Part shown: one piece after another, positions 1 through 7,012 of the stretch | Layout of the letters: each line of letters begins with the position of its first letter | How positions within the stretch are numbered: position 1 is the first letter of the stretch | Assembly: GCA_019112895.1 (NCBI GenBank) | Contig: DXIM01000119.1 | Span: 1-36,640, forward strand | From: Candidatus Stackebrandtia faecavium | GTDB lineage: Bacteria; Actinomycetota; Actinomycetes; Mycobacteriales; Micromonosporaceae | Direction: 5' to 3' | DNA: 36,640 nucleotides | Notes under the pieces: model-generated | Told to the model about the DNA's origin: nothing | The model's input: only the letters and a program-made list of their open reading frames with translations | Database searches by the model: none | Program-made: the position numbers and the translations under genes

Positions 1-1
1 C

Positions 2-550
2 ATGACTTACTCGTATCCGTCTGACCCGAATCAGTTTCAGCCGCAGTCACCCCATAATGGCGCCCATGCGGGCCACAATGCTTTCGCGTATCCGAAACGA
101 CCGCCGGTCGTGACGATCGCGGGATTGATCACGGTTCTCCACGTGATTTTGCACGTAGCGATGGGCGCGCTCACGGCTTTCACCGGGATGTCTGAAGGCG
201 ACGATGAGCTGTTTCTGGCCGTCGTCGTCTTGATGTTCTCGTTCGTTATCGGCTTGGGTTTCTTGTTCCTCGCCATCGGAGTGTTCCGGGGTATGCAGGC
301 GGCGCGGATCGCAAGCATCGTGGCGTATGGCCTGTTCACGGGGTTGTGTTGCCTGTCGAACGGCTTGATCTTGGGGGAGGTGCTTGTGGGCTCCGAATCC
401 ATGGACGAGGGCTTGACCGTCATCAGCGTCCTGTCGATTGTGGCGATGGCGAGTTATTTCGTCGTCCTGGTTCTGATGGTCGTGCCCGCGAGTCGAGAAT
501 GGTTCGCCACGATTTCTCGATTGCGGCGCGAACAGCGGTATCTTCACTAG
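2..550 (+). CDS. Four-helix membrane protein with Pro/Gln-rich N-terminus
   Basis: A 182-residue integral membrane protein of unknown function. Residues 1-33 form a polar Pro/Gln/His-rich cytosolic tail. Four hydrophobic segments follow at about 36-60, 69-94, 101-127 and 138-161, then a short Arg-rich tail. It looks like a tandem paralogue of the next gene: both have a VTIA motif entering helix 1, an R-G-x-x-x-A-R-I-A motif before helix 3 and a PAS motif after helix 4. The ATG at base 2 is likely the true start because two other membrane proteins here also begin MTY, but the upstream sequence lies outside the window. I do not recognise a function. Confidence 0.75.
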   Translation: MTYSYPSDPNQFQPQSPHNGAHAGHNAFAYPKRPPVVTIAGLITVLHVILHVAMGALTAFTGMSEGDDELFLAVVVLMFSFVIGLGFLFLAIGVFRGMQAARIASIVAYGLFTGLCCLSNGLILGEVLVGSESMDEGLTVISVLSIVAMASYFVVLVLMVVPASREWFATISRLRREQRYLH

Positions 551-571
551 CGAAGATTTTGCAGCGACAGT

Positions 572-577
572 TACGAT
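572..577 (+). promoter_or_regulatory. -10 element of a leaderless promoter (TACGAT)
   Basis: TACGAT followed by exactly 6 nt and then the ATG at 584. With this spacing transcription would start at or within a base of the start codon, and no Shine-Dalgarno sequence is present. The -35 region is not recognisable. Confidence 0.55.
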
Positions 578-583
578 CTCCGC

Positions 584-1264
584 ATGACTTACGACGCCAG
601 TTCTTCACCGAATCCGTCGCCGCCTCCGCGGCCTTCGACGGTCACCATCGCGGCGTATCTGCAGTTCGCGTTGTTGGCCCTGTCAGTCATTTCAGCGATC
701 ATCACTTTCGTTACGTCGCCGGCTTTGATCGATGCCGTGAGCCAGGCCTCGGCCGAACATCTTTCGCCGAGCGAGGCATCGACGATAACCACCACCATGC
801 AGTTTGCTGTCTACGGTGGGGTCACGATCGGTCTGATCCCGGGTGTCCTGCTGGCGGTGTTCGGTGCCATTCATATGCGCGGCAAAAACTGGGCCCGCAT
901 CGCGACCTGGGTCCTTGCCGGTTTGGGAGCATGCTGCGGCGCCATTTCTCTACCGTTCACTGGCGCTCAGACCAACATCGAAGGTGTGGAACCGGGAGCC
1001 GCTAAGGCCCTAGAGGATGCGGTCGCTTCCGCACAACCGTCGTGGGTCACGCCGGTGAGCATGGTCCTCATGATCGTGTCGCTTGTGGCTTACGTGGCGG
1101 TCATCATCCTGTTGGCGTTGCCGGCGTCGAACAACTTCTTCCGTAAACCGAAGCCGGACCCGATGCAGGGCTTCCCGCCGCAGGGTCCGCCGCCGCAGGG
1201 TCCGCCCCCGCAGGGTCCGCCCCCGCAGGGCTTCCCGCCGCAGGGTCCGCCCCCGCAGGCTTAG
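584..1264 (+). CDS. Four-helix membrane protein with C-terminal PPQGP repeats
   Basis: A 226-residue membrane protein of unknown function. A Pro-rich N-terminus (to about residue 17) precedes hydrophobic segments near 20-44, 75-97, 105-125 and 152-176. The last 33 residues are a low-complexity tail of PPQG(P/F) repeats, probably cytosolic. It shares motifs with the gene just upstream (VTIA, G-K-N-W-A-R-I-A, PAS after the last helix), so the pair looks like a tandem duplication. The start is set by TACGAT-N6-ATG with no Shine-Dalgarno. The role is unknown; Pro/Gln-rich tails of this kind are common on actinobacterial membrane proteins. Confidence 0.8.
   Translation: MTYDASSSPNPSPPPRPSTVTIAAYLQFALLALSVISAIITFVTSPALIDAVSQASAEHLSPSEASTITTTMQFAVYGGVTIGLIPGVLLAVFGAIHMRGKNWARIATWVLAGLGACCGAISLPFTGAQTNIEGVEPGAAKALEDAVASAQPSWVTPVSMVLMIVSLVAYVAVIILLALPASNNFFRKPKPDPMQGFPPQGPPPQGPPPQGPPPQGFPPQGPPPQA
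1166..1255 (+). repeat. Six tandem 15-bp units encoding Q-G-(P/F)-P-P
   Basis: Six in-frame 15-bp units (cag-ggt/ggc-ccg/ttc-ccn-ccg) lie end to end and are followed by a partial unit and the stop. Units 3, 4 and 6 are identical, as are units 1 and 5, which suggests expansion by slippage or unequal exchange. Confidence 0.85.
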
Positions 1265-1288
1265 TCCGGTCAATGGCAAGCTAGAGGC

Positions 1289-2077
1289 ATGAATACCGCA
1301 CTGATCACCGGAGCTACGAGCGGAATTGGGGCGGCGTTTGCGCGCCACCTGGGGCAGCAGGGACATGACCTGCTGCTGGTGGCGCGCAACAAAGCGCGCC
1401 TGGAGGAGTCCGCGACGGACCTTCGGGCGCGCTTCGGTGTCGACGTATCCACCATCGCGGCCGACCTGACCGACCGCGATGATTGCGAAACGGTCGAAAA
1501 GGCTGCGGCCGATGTGGACCTCTTGGTGAATAACGCGGGGCTCGGCCTCGGCAAGGGATTCACCGATAACGACGTAGCCGATGAGGAATATCTGCTGAAC
1601 CTCAATATTCGTGCGGTCATGCGGCTCACCCACGCGGCGTTGACACCGATGCGGCAGCGTGGCCATGGCGGCATCATCAACGTTTCTTCGGTGGCGGGTT
1701 TCGCTCCGGTCATGCCGGGCTCCACCTATAACGCGTCTAAAGCGTGGGTCACCAATTTCAGTGAATCGATGGCTCCGCTTGCGCGCAGCGGGGGCGTCAA
1801 TCTCATGGCCCTATGCCCGGGCTTTGTCCGCACGGAATTCCATGACCGTGCAGCCATAGAAATGGCTGACATGCCGCGGTGGATGTTGCTGGACGCCGAT
1901 TTCGTGGTCGAATCCGCGATGCGGGACTTCCTGCGTGGCCGGGTCGTGAGTGTTCCGTCCGTTTTGTATAAGGCCATCAGCCGCGTGATCCATCATGTTC
2001 CTAATGGACTGTTGTCGAGCATATCCGAACGGGCAGAAGTGATATCGCGTCGCGGTAAAACCGAGGATCAGCGCTGA
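1289..2077 (+). CDS. Short-chain dehydrogenase/reductase (SDR family)
   Basis: A 262-residue classical SDR oxidoreductase, probably NADP(H)-linked. TGATSGIG at residues 7-14 is the Rossmann nucleotide-binding loop, an Arg at 33 at the end of beta-2 fits NADP preference, NNAG is at 81-84, the catalytic Ser lies in NVSS (131-134) and YNASK (147-151) supplies the catalytic Tyr and Lys. The substrate cannot be read from sequence. The layout resembles the YqjQ/DltE-like SDRs that act on lipophilic or small hydroxy/keto compounds. A CAAGCT hexamer sits 6 nt before the ATG, a weak version of the leaderless pattern; the AGAGG nearby is only 1 nt from the start. Confidence 0.92.
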   Translation: MNTALITGATSGIGAAFARHLGQQGHDLLLVARNKARLEESATDLRARFGVDVSTIAADLTDRDDCETVEKAAADVDLLVNNAGLGLGKGFTDNDVADEEYLLNLNIRAVMRLTHAALTPMRQRGHGGIINVSSVAGFAPVMPGSTYNASKAWVTNFSESMAPLARSGGVNLMALCPGFVRTEFHDRAAIEMADMPRWMLLDADFVVESAMRDFLRGRVVSVPSVLYKAISRVIHHVPNGLLSSISERAEVISRRGKTEDQR

Positions 2078-2106
2078 TATTTCGATCCGTCGATTAAATA
2101 TGGCCT

Positions 2107-2126
2107 TGGTCACATTAGCGTGACCA
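2107..2126. promoter_or_regulatory. Inverted repeat upstream of pyrE (TGGTCAC-N6-GTGACCA)
   Basis: Perfect 7-bp arms around a 6-nt spacer, just upstream of the expected -35 region of the pyrE promoter. It has no T-run and the arms are short, so a protein operator is slightly more likely than a terminator for the upstream SDR gene. Confidence 0.4.
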
Positions 2127-2167
2127 TTTAGCGACAGTCCGACACAATGCCCGTTCCGGCGGTGCCG

Positions 2168-2173
2168 TAGTCT
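2168..2173 (+). promoter_or_regulatory. -10 element of a leaderless promoter (TAGTCT)
   Basis: TAGTCT, 6 nt, then the pyrE ATG at 2180; no Shine-Dalgarno is present. Confidence 0.55.
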
Positions 2174-2179
2174 GGCGCC

Positions 2180-2704
2180 ATGTCCGATCGGGGCGAACTT
2201 CTTTCATTGATCAACGAACTGGCCGTCGTGCCGGGACGCGTCACACTGTCCAGTGGGCAGATGGCGGATTACTATGTCGACCTGCGTCGAGTCACCCTTC
2301 ATCAGCGCGGTGCGAAGCTTTTGGGTCGCGTCCTATGCGACCTGGTCTCCGACTGGGATTTCGATGCCGTCGGCGGGCTCACGCTCGGCGCAGATCCGGT
2401 CGCGTTCGCGATGATGCACGCCGCATCGCGCGAGCTCGATGCGTGTGTCGTGCGTAAAGAAGGAAAGGCGCACGGGCTCCAACGTCGCATCGAAGGTCCT
2501 TCGGTGGCCGGCCGTCGCGTGCTGGCCGTCGAGGACACGTCTACAACCGGAGGCAGCGTGTTGGCTGCGGTCGATGCGCTGCGTGAGGCAGGTGCGGAGC
2601 CGGTCGGGGTTGCGGTGATCCTTGATCGGGGGGCGCGTAAGGAAATTTCTGCCGCAGGTTTGGAATATCGTGCCGTTTTCGAAGAAATCGATCTACAGTT
2701 GTAA
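2180..2704 (+). CDS. pyrE: Orotate phosphoribosyltransferase
   Basis: A 174-residue cytosolic enzyme that joins orotate and PRPP to give orotidine 5'-phosphate, the fifth step of de novo pyrimidine synthesis. The PRPP-binding motif VLAVEDTSTTGGS lies near residues 114-126, preceded by the lysine-rich flexible-loop region VRKEGKAHG (about 91-99). The N-terminal VTLSSGQMADYYVDLRRV matches the family's orotate-side motif. The length is typical of actinobacterial PyrE. It stands alone, apart from other pyr genes, which is usual in actinobacteria. The start at 2180 is supported by TAGTCT-N6-ATG. Confidence 0.96.
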   Translation: MSDRGELLSLINELAVVPGRVTLSSGQMADYYVDLRRVTLHQRGAKLLGRVLCDLVSDWDFDAVGGLTLGADPVAFAMMHAASRELDACVVRKEGKAHGLQRRIEGPSVAGRRVLAVEDTSTTGGSVLAAVDALREAGAEPVGVAVILDRGARKEISAAGLEYRAVFEEIDLQL

Positions 2705-2773
2705 AAACTTCGAGCTGTGTGCCGGCAACTCGAACATCCACCCCTCACTGGAAGTCCATACAGTCCGTAGTGA

Positions 2774-2796
2774 TATAAATACTAATCGATAGTTTT
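2774..2796 (+). promoter_or_regulatory. AT-rich promoter/operator region of arsR-like gene
   Basis: TATAAA (2774-2779) is a plausible -10 hexamer in an unusually AT-rich patch. It abuts an imperfect dyad, ACTA-N5-TAGT (2781-2793), flanked by AAA and TTT. ArsR-family repressors usually bind such AT-rich dyads over their own promoter, so autoregulation is inferred. Confidence 0.4.
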
Positions 2797-2813
2797 GGTG
2801 AGAGGATGAAACC

Positions 2814-3176
2814 GTGGTACGCGTAATCGCTGACACCACAACCCCCGCGTCGCCGGTGGGGGGCGAGCCGCTTCCGCGCCGTGACGCGGAGCGTATAGCC
2901 GGAGTGCTGAAGGCCCTGGCCGATCCGAATCGGCTTCGGTTGATCAGCCTCATTCAGGCGACGGAGGGGAGTGAAGCTTGCGTATGCGAGCTGACCGAGC
3001 CGTTGGGGCTGTCTCAGCCGACCATTAGCCACCACTTGCGGATCCTGACCGAAGCCGGTCTCGTGGAACGCGACAAGCGGGGCGTATGGGCATACTTCAA
3101 AGTGGTGCCTGAAACACTGAACGCAGTCGCCGACCTACTGACGCCGCCGAAGCGGCGCGGACGGCGACGCAGCTAA
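2814..3176 (+). CDS. ArsR/SmtB-family metalloregulator with CVC motif
   Basis: A 120-residue winged-helix repressor. After a 22-residue variable leader, the fold runs from about residue 24 (AERIAGVLKALADPNRLRL). Cys56 and Cys58 in the motif ACVCEL sit at the start of the DNA-binding region, the position of the As(III)/Sb(III) thiolate site in classical ArsR. The recognition helix is LSQPTISHHLRIL. These proteins leave their operator when metal binds. The GTG start at 2814 lies 8 nt after AGAGG (2801-2805); the ATG at 2806 opens only a seven-codon frame. No arsenite pump or arsenate reductase is adjacent, so the target genes are unknown. Sensing of As(III) is inferred from the Cys pair. Confidence 0.9.
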   Translation: MVRVIADTTTPASPVGGEPLPRRDAERIAGVLKALADPNRLRLISLIQATEGSEACVCELTEPLGLSQPTISHHLRILTEAGLVERDKRGVWAYFKVVPETLNAVADLLTPPKRRGRRRS

Positions 3177-3179
3177 TGC

Positions 3180-3223
3180 AGATATTGGTATCCGTAATCG
3201 TTTGATTACGGATACCAATATCT
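3180..3223. promoter_or_regulatory. Perfect 20-bp inverted repeat between arsR and the next gene
   Basis: Arms 3180-3199 and 3204-3223 are exact reverse complements around the 4-nt loop GTTT. The arms are AT-rich for this genome and no T-run follows on either strand. The right arm covers the -35 region of the promoter for the gene at 3249. It could be the arsR transcription terminator, an operator, or both. Confidence 0.75.
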
Positions 3224-3236
3224 AGCTAAATTCATC

Positions 3237-3242
3237 TACACT
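3237..3242 (+). promoter_or_regulatory. -10 element of a leaderless promoter (TACACT)
   Basis: TACACT, 6 nt, then GTG at 3249. No ribosome-binding site is present. Confidence 0.55.
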
Positions 3243-3248
3243 CACGTC

Positions 3249-4157
3249 GTGGCACGTAGACACCGCAAACCCTCCCGGTTGTCCCCCCGGGCGCGGCGGA
3301 CCCTCATGGGACTCGCGATGGTGCTGGTCTTGGCACCCGTCGCCGGTGTCGCCCTCGGTACGGCCATCGAAGGCGCCAACGCATGCAGTGACAAAGTCGA
3401 ACTCACCGTGGCGGCCGCGCCGGAAATCGCGCCGGTACTGAAAACCCATGCGAAACAGCAGGCCGACAAAGTGACGTCCGAAGGCATCTGCGTCGACGCC
3501 ACGGTCGTTCCGGCCGACTCCGCCTCCATGGCGGTGGCCATGGCAGAAGCCAACGGCAGCGAGATCGACGTCGGTGATGCCGCGGTAGAGAAGGTCGAGA
3601 TCCCGGACGTGTGGGTGCCCGAAAGTACGGTCTGGTTGACCCGACTGACCGGCAACCTGAACGGTGCCCTCGACGAACGCATCGACTCGGTCGCCGAAGC
3701 CCCCGTCGGTTTGGCCATTAAACACGGTGAGGCCGACCAGGAGACGGGTGTGTCGTTGACGTCGACGGATGTGGCAACCTCCGATCCCCGCTCCGATGCC
3801 GCATCGATGGCCGTCTACCTCGCTTCGTCCACGAATAAGGGCGTCTCACTGACTTCGAACCCCGACGGTGCGAAAGTCATGTCGCAGACCGCCTTGACTC
3901 AGCACAACAAGAACTCCGACGAGAAGCTGATGTTCGTGGAACCGTTCCCGCAGTTGGCGCCGTTCGAGTACCCGTACGTGCCGTACAACACCGAAACCGC
4001 CGACCTTCAGGCAGCGACCGATGCTTTCCGGTCCTCCTTGTTGTCGAACGGCTTCAGCAACATCCTGGCCAGCAACGGCCTACGTTCCCCGTCTCCGTAC
4101 CTCGAGTTCCCCGATGCCGACAGCGTCGATGAGGCGCTGAAGGCATACAAAAAATAG
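3249..4157 (+). CDS. Secreted/membrane-anchored solute-binding-like protein
   Basis: A 302-residue exported protein. A basic N-terminus (ARRHRKPSR) precedes one hydrophobic segment at about 18-39 that acts as signal or anchor. The mature part resembles the periplasmic-binding-protein fold of the actinobacterial 'substrate-binding and VWA domain' family: VELTVAAAPEIAPVL at the start, a Cys pair (residues 46 and 78 region), and IPDVWVPESTVWL at the hinge. Full-length relatives usually continue into a C-terminal von Willebrand A domain; this one ends soon after PFEYPYVPYN and has no MIDAS motif, so it appears to be a short form. Ligand unknown. The final KK-stop codons (4149-4157) also encode the U-tract of the convergent gene's terminator. 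Confidence 0.75.
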   Translation: MARRHRKPSRLSPRARRTLMGLAMVLVLAPVAGVALGTAIEGANACSDKVELTVAAAPEIAPVLKTHAKQQADKVTSEGICVDATVVPADSASMAVAMAEANGSEIDVGDAAVEKVEIPDVWVPESTVWLTRLTGNLNGALDERIDSVAEAPVGLAIKHGEADQETGVSLTSTDVATSDPRSDAASMAVYLASSTNKGVSLTSNPDGAKVMSQTALTQHNKNSDEKLMFVEPFPQLAPFEYPYVPYNTETADLQAATDAFRSSLLSNGFSNILASNGLRSPSPYLEFPDADSVDEALKAYKK

Positions 4158-4194
4158 GCCGTACCCCACCGGTTCCATCCGGTGAGGCACGGCC
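4148..4194 (-). terminator. Intrinsic terminator of the accD-acyl-CoA dehydrogenase operon
   Basis: A 16-bp stem (4157-4172 with 4179-4194) and a 6-nt loop. Two positions that mismatch in a plus-strand transcript become G-U pairs in a minus-strand transcript, and the minus strand continues TATTTTTTG. The hairpin is therefore built for the minus-strand operon, though it may also stop plus-strand transcripts. Confidence 0.85.
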
Positions 4195-4207
4195 CGTGTT
4201 GCGTCGT

Positions 4208-5356
4208 CTATGACAGCAGGTCGCGCGCGATCAACATGCGTTGAATCTCGGACGTGCCTTCGCCGACCTCAAGAATCTTCGTGTCGCGCCACATGCGTGC
4301 CACCGGAGTTTCGTTCATGAAGCCGTAACCACCGAAGATCTGCGTGGCGGCGCGGGCGTTATCGACCGCAGTGTTCGAGGCATGCAGCTTCGCGATGGAC
4401 GCCTGCCGCTTGAACGGTTTTTCCGCACGCATCCGAGCGGCCGCGTCGTAGTAGGCGAGCCGGGACGTGTGTGCCCGCATCTCCATGTCGGCGAGCATGA
4501 ACTGTATCGCCTGGTTATCCGCGATCGGAGAGCCGAATGCGTGACGTTCTTTCGAGTACCGCACCGATTCGTCGATGCAGCCTTGCGCCAGACCGGTCGA
4601 CAACGCGGCGATCGCGATACGGCCCTCATCGAGGATCCGCAAAAACTGCGCATAACCGCGCCCGCGCTCCCCCAGGAGATTCTCGAGCGGGACGCGACAG
4701 TCGTCGAAGAACAGTTCCCTCGTGTCGGAGGCGCACCAGCCGACCTTCGAGTACTGCTTCCCGACGGTGAAGCCCGGGGTCCCCGACGGCACGATGATCG
4801 ACGAGATCTCCGGCTTGCCGTCCGGTTTAGTGCCGGTCACTGCGGTCACGGTGACGAAATCGGTGATGTCGGTGCCGGCGTTGGTAATGAAGCATTTGCC
4901 GCCGTTGATCACCCACTCGTCGCTGTCCACGACCGCTTTCGTCTGCGTGGCGCCCGCGTCCGAGCCGCCACCCGGCTCCGTCAGGCCGAAAGCGGCCAGC
5001 GCCTCGCCGCGACACAGCCGCGGCAGCCAGCGATCGCGCTGCTTCGCGGTGCCGAAACGGTAGATCGGCATCGCACCCAGCGACACGCCCGCTTCGACCG
5101 TGATCGCGACGGAAGAGTCGACGCGTGCCAGTTCTTCCAACGCCAGGCACAGCATGAAGTAGTCGCCGCCGGAGCCTCCGTATTTCTCGCTGAAGGGGGC
5201 ACCGAAAATTCCCATGCGGCCGAGCTCAGCAACGATCTGGTACGGGAACTGGTGGTTTTCGTACAGCTCGCCGATGACGGGAGCCACCTTTTCGCGGGCG
5301 AATTCGGCGACGGCGTCGCGCAGCGCCGATTCGTCGGAGGTCAGTGTGAAATCCAT
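4208..5356 (-). CDS. Acyl-CoA dehydrogenase
   Basis: A 382-residue flavoprotein that introduces the alpha-beta double bond in acyl-CoA, passing electrons to ETF. Family motifs: AAFGLTEPGGGSDAG near 121-135 (FAD/substrate loop), WVINGGKCFITNA at 148-160, the flavin-site FGGYGF at 341-346, and a candidate catalytic Glu366 in EGTSEIQ. It is the second gene of an operon, 15 nt after the carboxylase beta subunit, with AAAGG about 10 nt before the ATG. Pairing with an AccD points to branched-chain acyl-CoA breakdown, as in the leucine (liu) operons where isovaleryl-CoA is the substrate; that specificity is an inference from context. Confidence 0.93.
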   Translation of the reverse strand: MDFTLTSDESALRDAVAEFAREKVAPVIGELYENHQFPYQIVAELGRMGIFGAPFSEKYGGSGGDYFMLCLALEELARVDSSVAITVEAGVSLGAMPIYRFGTAKQRDRWLPRLCRGEALAAFGLTEPGGGSDAGATQTKAVVDSDEWVINGGKCFITNAGTDITDFVTVTAVTGTKPDGKPEISSIIVPSGTPGFTVGKQYSKVGWCASDTRELFFDDCRVPLENLLGERGRGYAQFLRILDEGRIAIAALSTGLAQGCIDESVRYSKERHAFGSPIADNQAIQFMLADMEMRAHTSRLAYYDAAARMRAEKPFKRQASIAKLHASNTAVDNARAATQIFGGYGFMNETPVARMWRDTKILEVGEGTSEIQRMLIARDLLS

Positions 5357-5371
5357 TGATGAGGAGCCTTT

Positions 5372-6895
5372 CTAGACTGGAGTGACGCCGTGCCGACGAC
5401 GGGAGAACGAACGGTCTTTCTCGGTGAGGCTTTCGTAGCGTGCGATGAGCTCGTCGCGGAGATTTTCCGGTTCGATGATCGAATCGATCACGAGTTCGCT
5501 GGCGAGCCGGACGATGTCGATGTCTTCTTCGTATTCGGCGCGCTTTTGTGCAATGAATTCTTCGCGTGCATCCTCATCCGGCATGGCCGCGATCTTTTTG
5601 GCGTATACCGCGTTGACGGCCGCTTCGGCGCCCATGACGGCAATCTTCGCGGTCGGTAGGGCGAGCGTCGCATCGGGGCCGAAGCCGGGACCGGCCATCG
5701 CGTACAGGCCGGCGCCGTAGGCCTTGCGCACCACGACACAGATCTTGGGGACGGTCGCCTCCGATATGGCGCTGACCATTTTCGCGCCGTGCCGGATGAT
5801 GCCCTGTTTTTCGACAGAGCTGCCGACCATGAAACCGGGGACGTCCGCCAGGAACAGCAGCGGAATGTTGAAGGCGTCGCACAGCTGCACGAAGCGGGCG
5901 GCTTTGTCCGAGGAGTCGATGAACAGCACGCCGCCCTTGAACATCGAGTTGTTGCCGACGACGCCGACGGGGCAGCCGTTCAGGCGACCGAAACCGGTGA
6001 CGAGCTCTTTCGCCCATTTCGCGTGGATCTCGAAGAAGGAGCCGTCATCGAGGATCCCTTTGGCGTATTTGCGCATGTCGAACGCGCGTCGTTCGCTTTC
6101 GGGGACCATCGCGCGCAGGTCGGCTTCGGGTGCGGCACCCGGTTCGGTCCGCGGCGGTTGTTTCGTCCAGTTGTCCGGCAGAAACGACAGGTAGTCGCGG
6201 ACGGTGTCGAGCGCTTCGTCTTCGTTCTTGCAGAGGAAATGCCCGACGCCGGACTCGGTGCAGTGCACCTTCGCGCCGCCCATGTCTTCGAGCGTCGTTT
6301 TTTCGCCGGTCACCATCTCGACCATCCGGTCGGATCCCAGGTACATCGAGGCGTTCTTGTCGACCATCGCGACGACGTCGCAGAACGCCGGGATGTAGGC
6401 GCCTCCGGCGGCGCTGGGTCCGAACAGCGCGCACACCTGCGGGATCGAGCCGGAGTTGCGCACCTGGTTGTGGAAGATGCGTCCCGCCCCACGGCGGCCC
6501 GGGAAGAGCTCTACCTGGTCGGTGATGCGCGCTCCGGCGGAGTCGACGAGGTAGACCATGGGGATGCCGCGCTCATACGCGCGATCGGTGATGCGGACCA
6601 TTTTTTCGACGGTGCGCGCGCCCCAGGAGCCGGCCTTCACGGTCGAATCGTTGGCGAGCAGGCACACGGCGCGTCCATCGATTCGCGCGGTGCCAGTGAT
6701 GACGCCGTCGGATGGCAGGTCGCCGGCGAGTGCGTTGGCGTAGCGACCGTCCTCGACGAACGAGTCTTTATCGACGAGGCGTTCGATGCGTTCGCGTGCG
6801 AACAGTTTGCCTTTCTCGGCGTTGGCATCGTGGTATTTGCTCGCGCCTCCCGCGAGAATCTTTTCGTTGAGGTCCTTCGTATCCACCGGTTCCAT
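5372..6895 (-). CDS. accD: Acyl-CoA carboxylase, carboxyltransferase (beta) subunit
   Basis: A carboxyltransferase of about 507 residues that transfers CO2 from biotin to an acyl-CoA. N- and C-terminal crotonase-like halves are both present. Key motifs: the oxyanion loop FGPSAAGGAYIPA in the N half and GFMVGSS plus AYGAGLYAMAGP in the C half, matching methylcrotonoyl-/propionyl-CoA carboxylase beta chains. First gene of the operon, with an acyl-CoA dehydrogenase behind it. The biotin carboxylase/carrier subunit that normally sits next to it in liu clusters is absent here and must be elsewhere. Start choice is unsure: AGAAGG (6898-6903) is only 2 nt from the ATG at 6895 and 11 nt from an in-frame GTG at 6886; a GTG at 6898 is also open. 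Methylcrotonoyl-CoA as substrate is inferred. Confidence 0.93.
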   Translation of the reverse strand: MEPVDTKDLNEKILAGGASKYHDANAEKGKLFARERIERLVDKDSFVEDGRYANALAGDLPSDGVITGTARIDGRAVCLLANDSTVKAGSWGARTVEKMVRITDRAYERGIPMVYLVDSAGARITDQVELFPGRRGAGRIFHNQVRNSGSIPQVCALFGPSAAGGAYIPAFCDVVAMVDKNASMYLGSDRMVEMVTGEKTTLEDMGGAKVHCTESGVGHFLCKNEDEALDTVRDYLSFLPDNWTKQPPRTEPGAAPEADLRAMVPESERRAFDMRKYAKGILDDGSFFEIHAKWAKELVTGFGRLNGCPVGVVGNNSMFKGGVLFIDSSDKAARFVQLCDAFNIPLLFLADVPGFMVGSSVEKQGIIRHGAKMVSAISEATVPKICVVVRKAYGAGLYAMAGPGFGPDATLALPTAKIAVMGAEAAVNAVYAKKIAAMPDEDAREEFIAQKRAEYEEDIDIVRLASELVIDSIIEPENLRDELIARYESLTEKDRSFSRRRHGVTPV

Positions 6896-6911
6896 CACCT
6901 TCTACGTATGA

Positions 6912-6927
6912 CTTAACGTTCGTTAAG
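6912..6927. promoter_or_regulatory. TetR-type operator palindrome (CTTAACGTTCGTTAAG)
   Basis: Perfect 7-bp arms around a 2-bp centre, 16 bp upstream of the accD start. The TTAACG-N2-CGTTAA form is typical of TetR-family repressors of acyl-CoA metabolism. No regulator gene is adjacent, so the protein would act in trans. Confidence 0.7.
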
Positions 6928-6959
6928 CCTAAATCACGAAGGCGTCCCTGTGAACGCAG

Positions 6960-6995
6960 CGATGCCGGCGAAGTCGAATGACCTCGCCGGCATCG
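6960..6995 (-). terminator. Probable terminator of the cupredoxin-like gene
   Basis: A perfect 12-bp stem (6960-6971 with 6984-6995) and a 12-nt loop, 18 nt past the stop codon at 7013. There is no U-tract, as in many actinobacterial terminators. Confidence 0.6.
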
Positions 6996-7012
6996 CCGGA
7001 AGTGTTGTGGAA

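Noticed and set aside
4241..5359. Long plus-strand frame opposite the acyl-CoA dehydrogenase (and similar ones at 5789-6916 and 24897-26180)
   Set aside because: Long antisense frames are expected opposite GC-rich genes. The opposite strands encode complete, motif-bearing enzymes.
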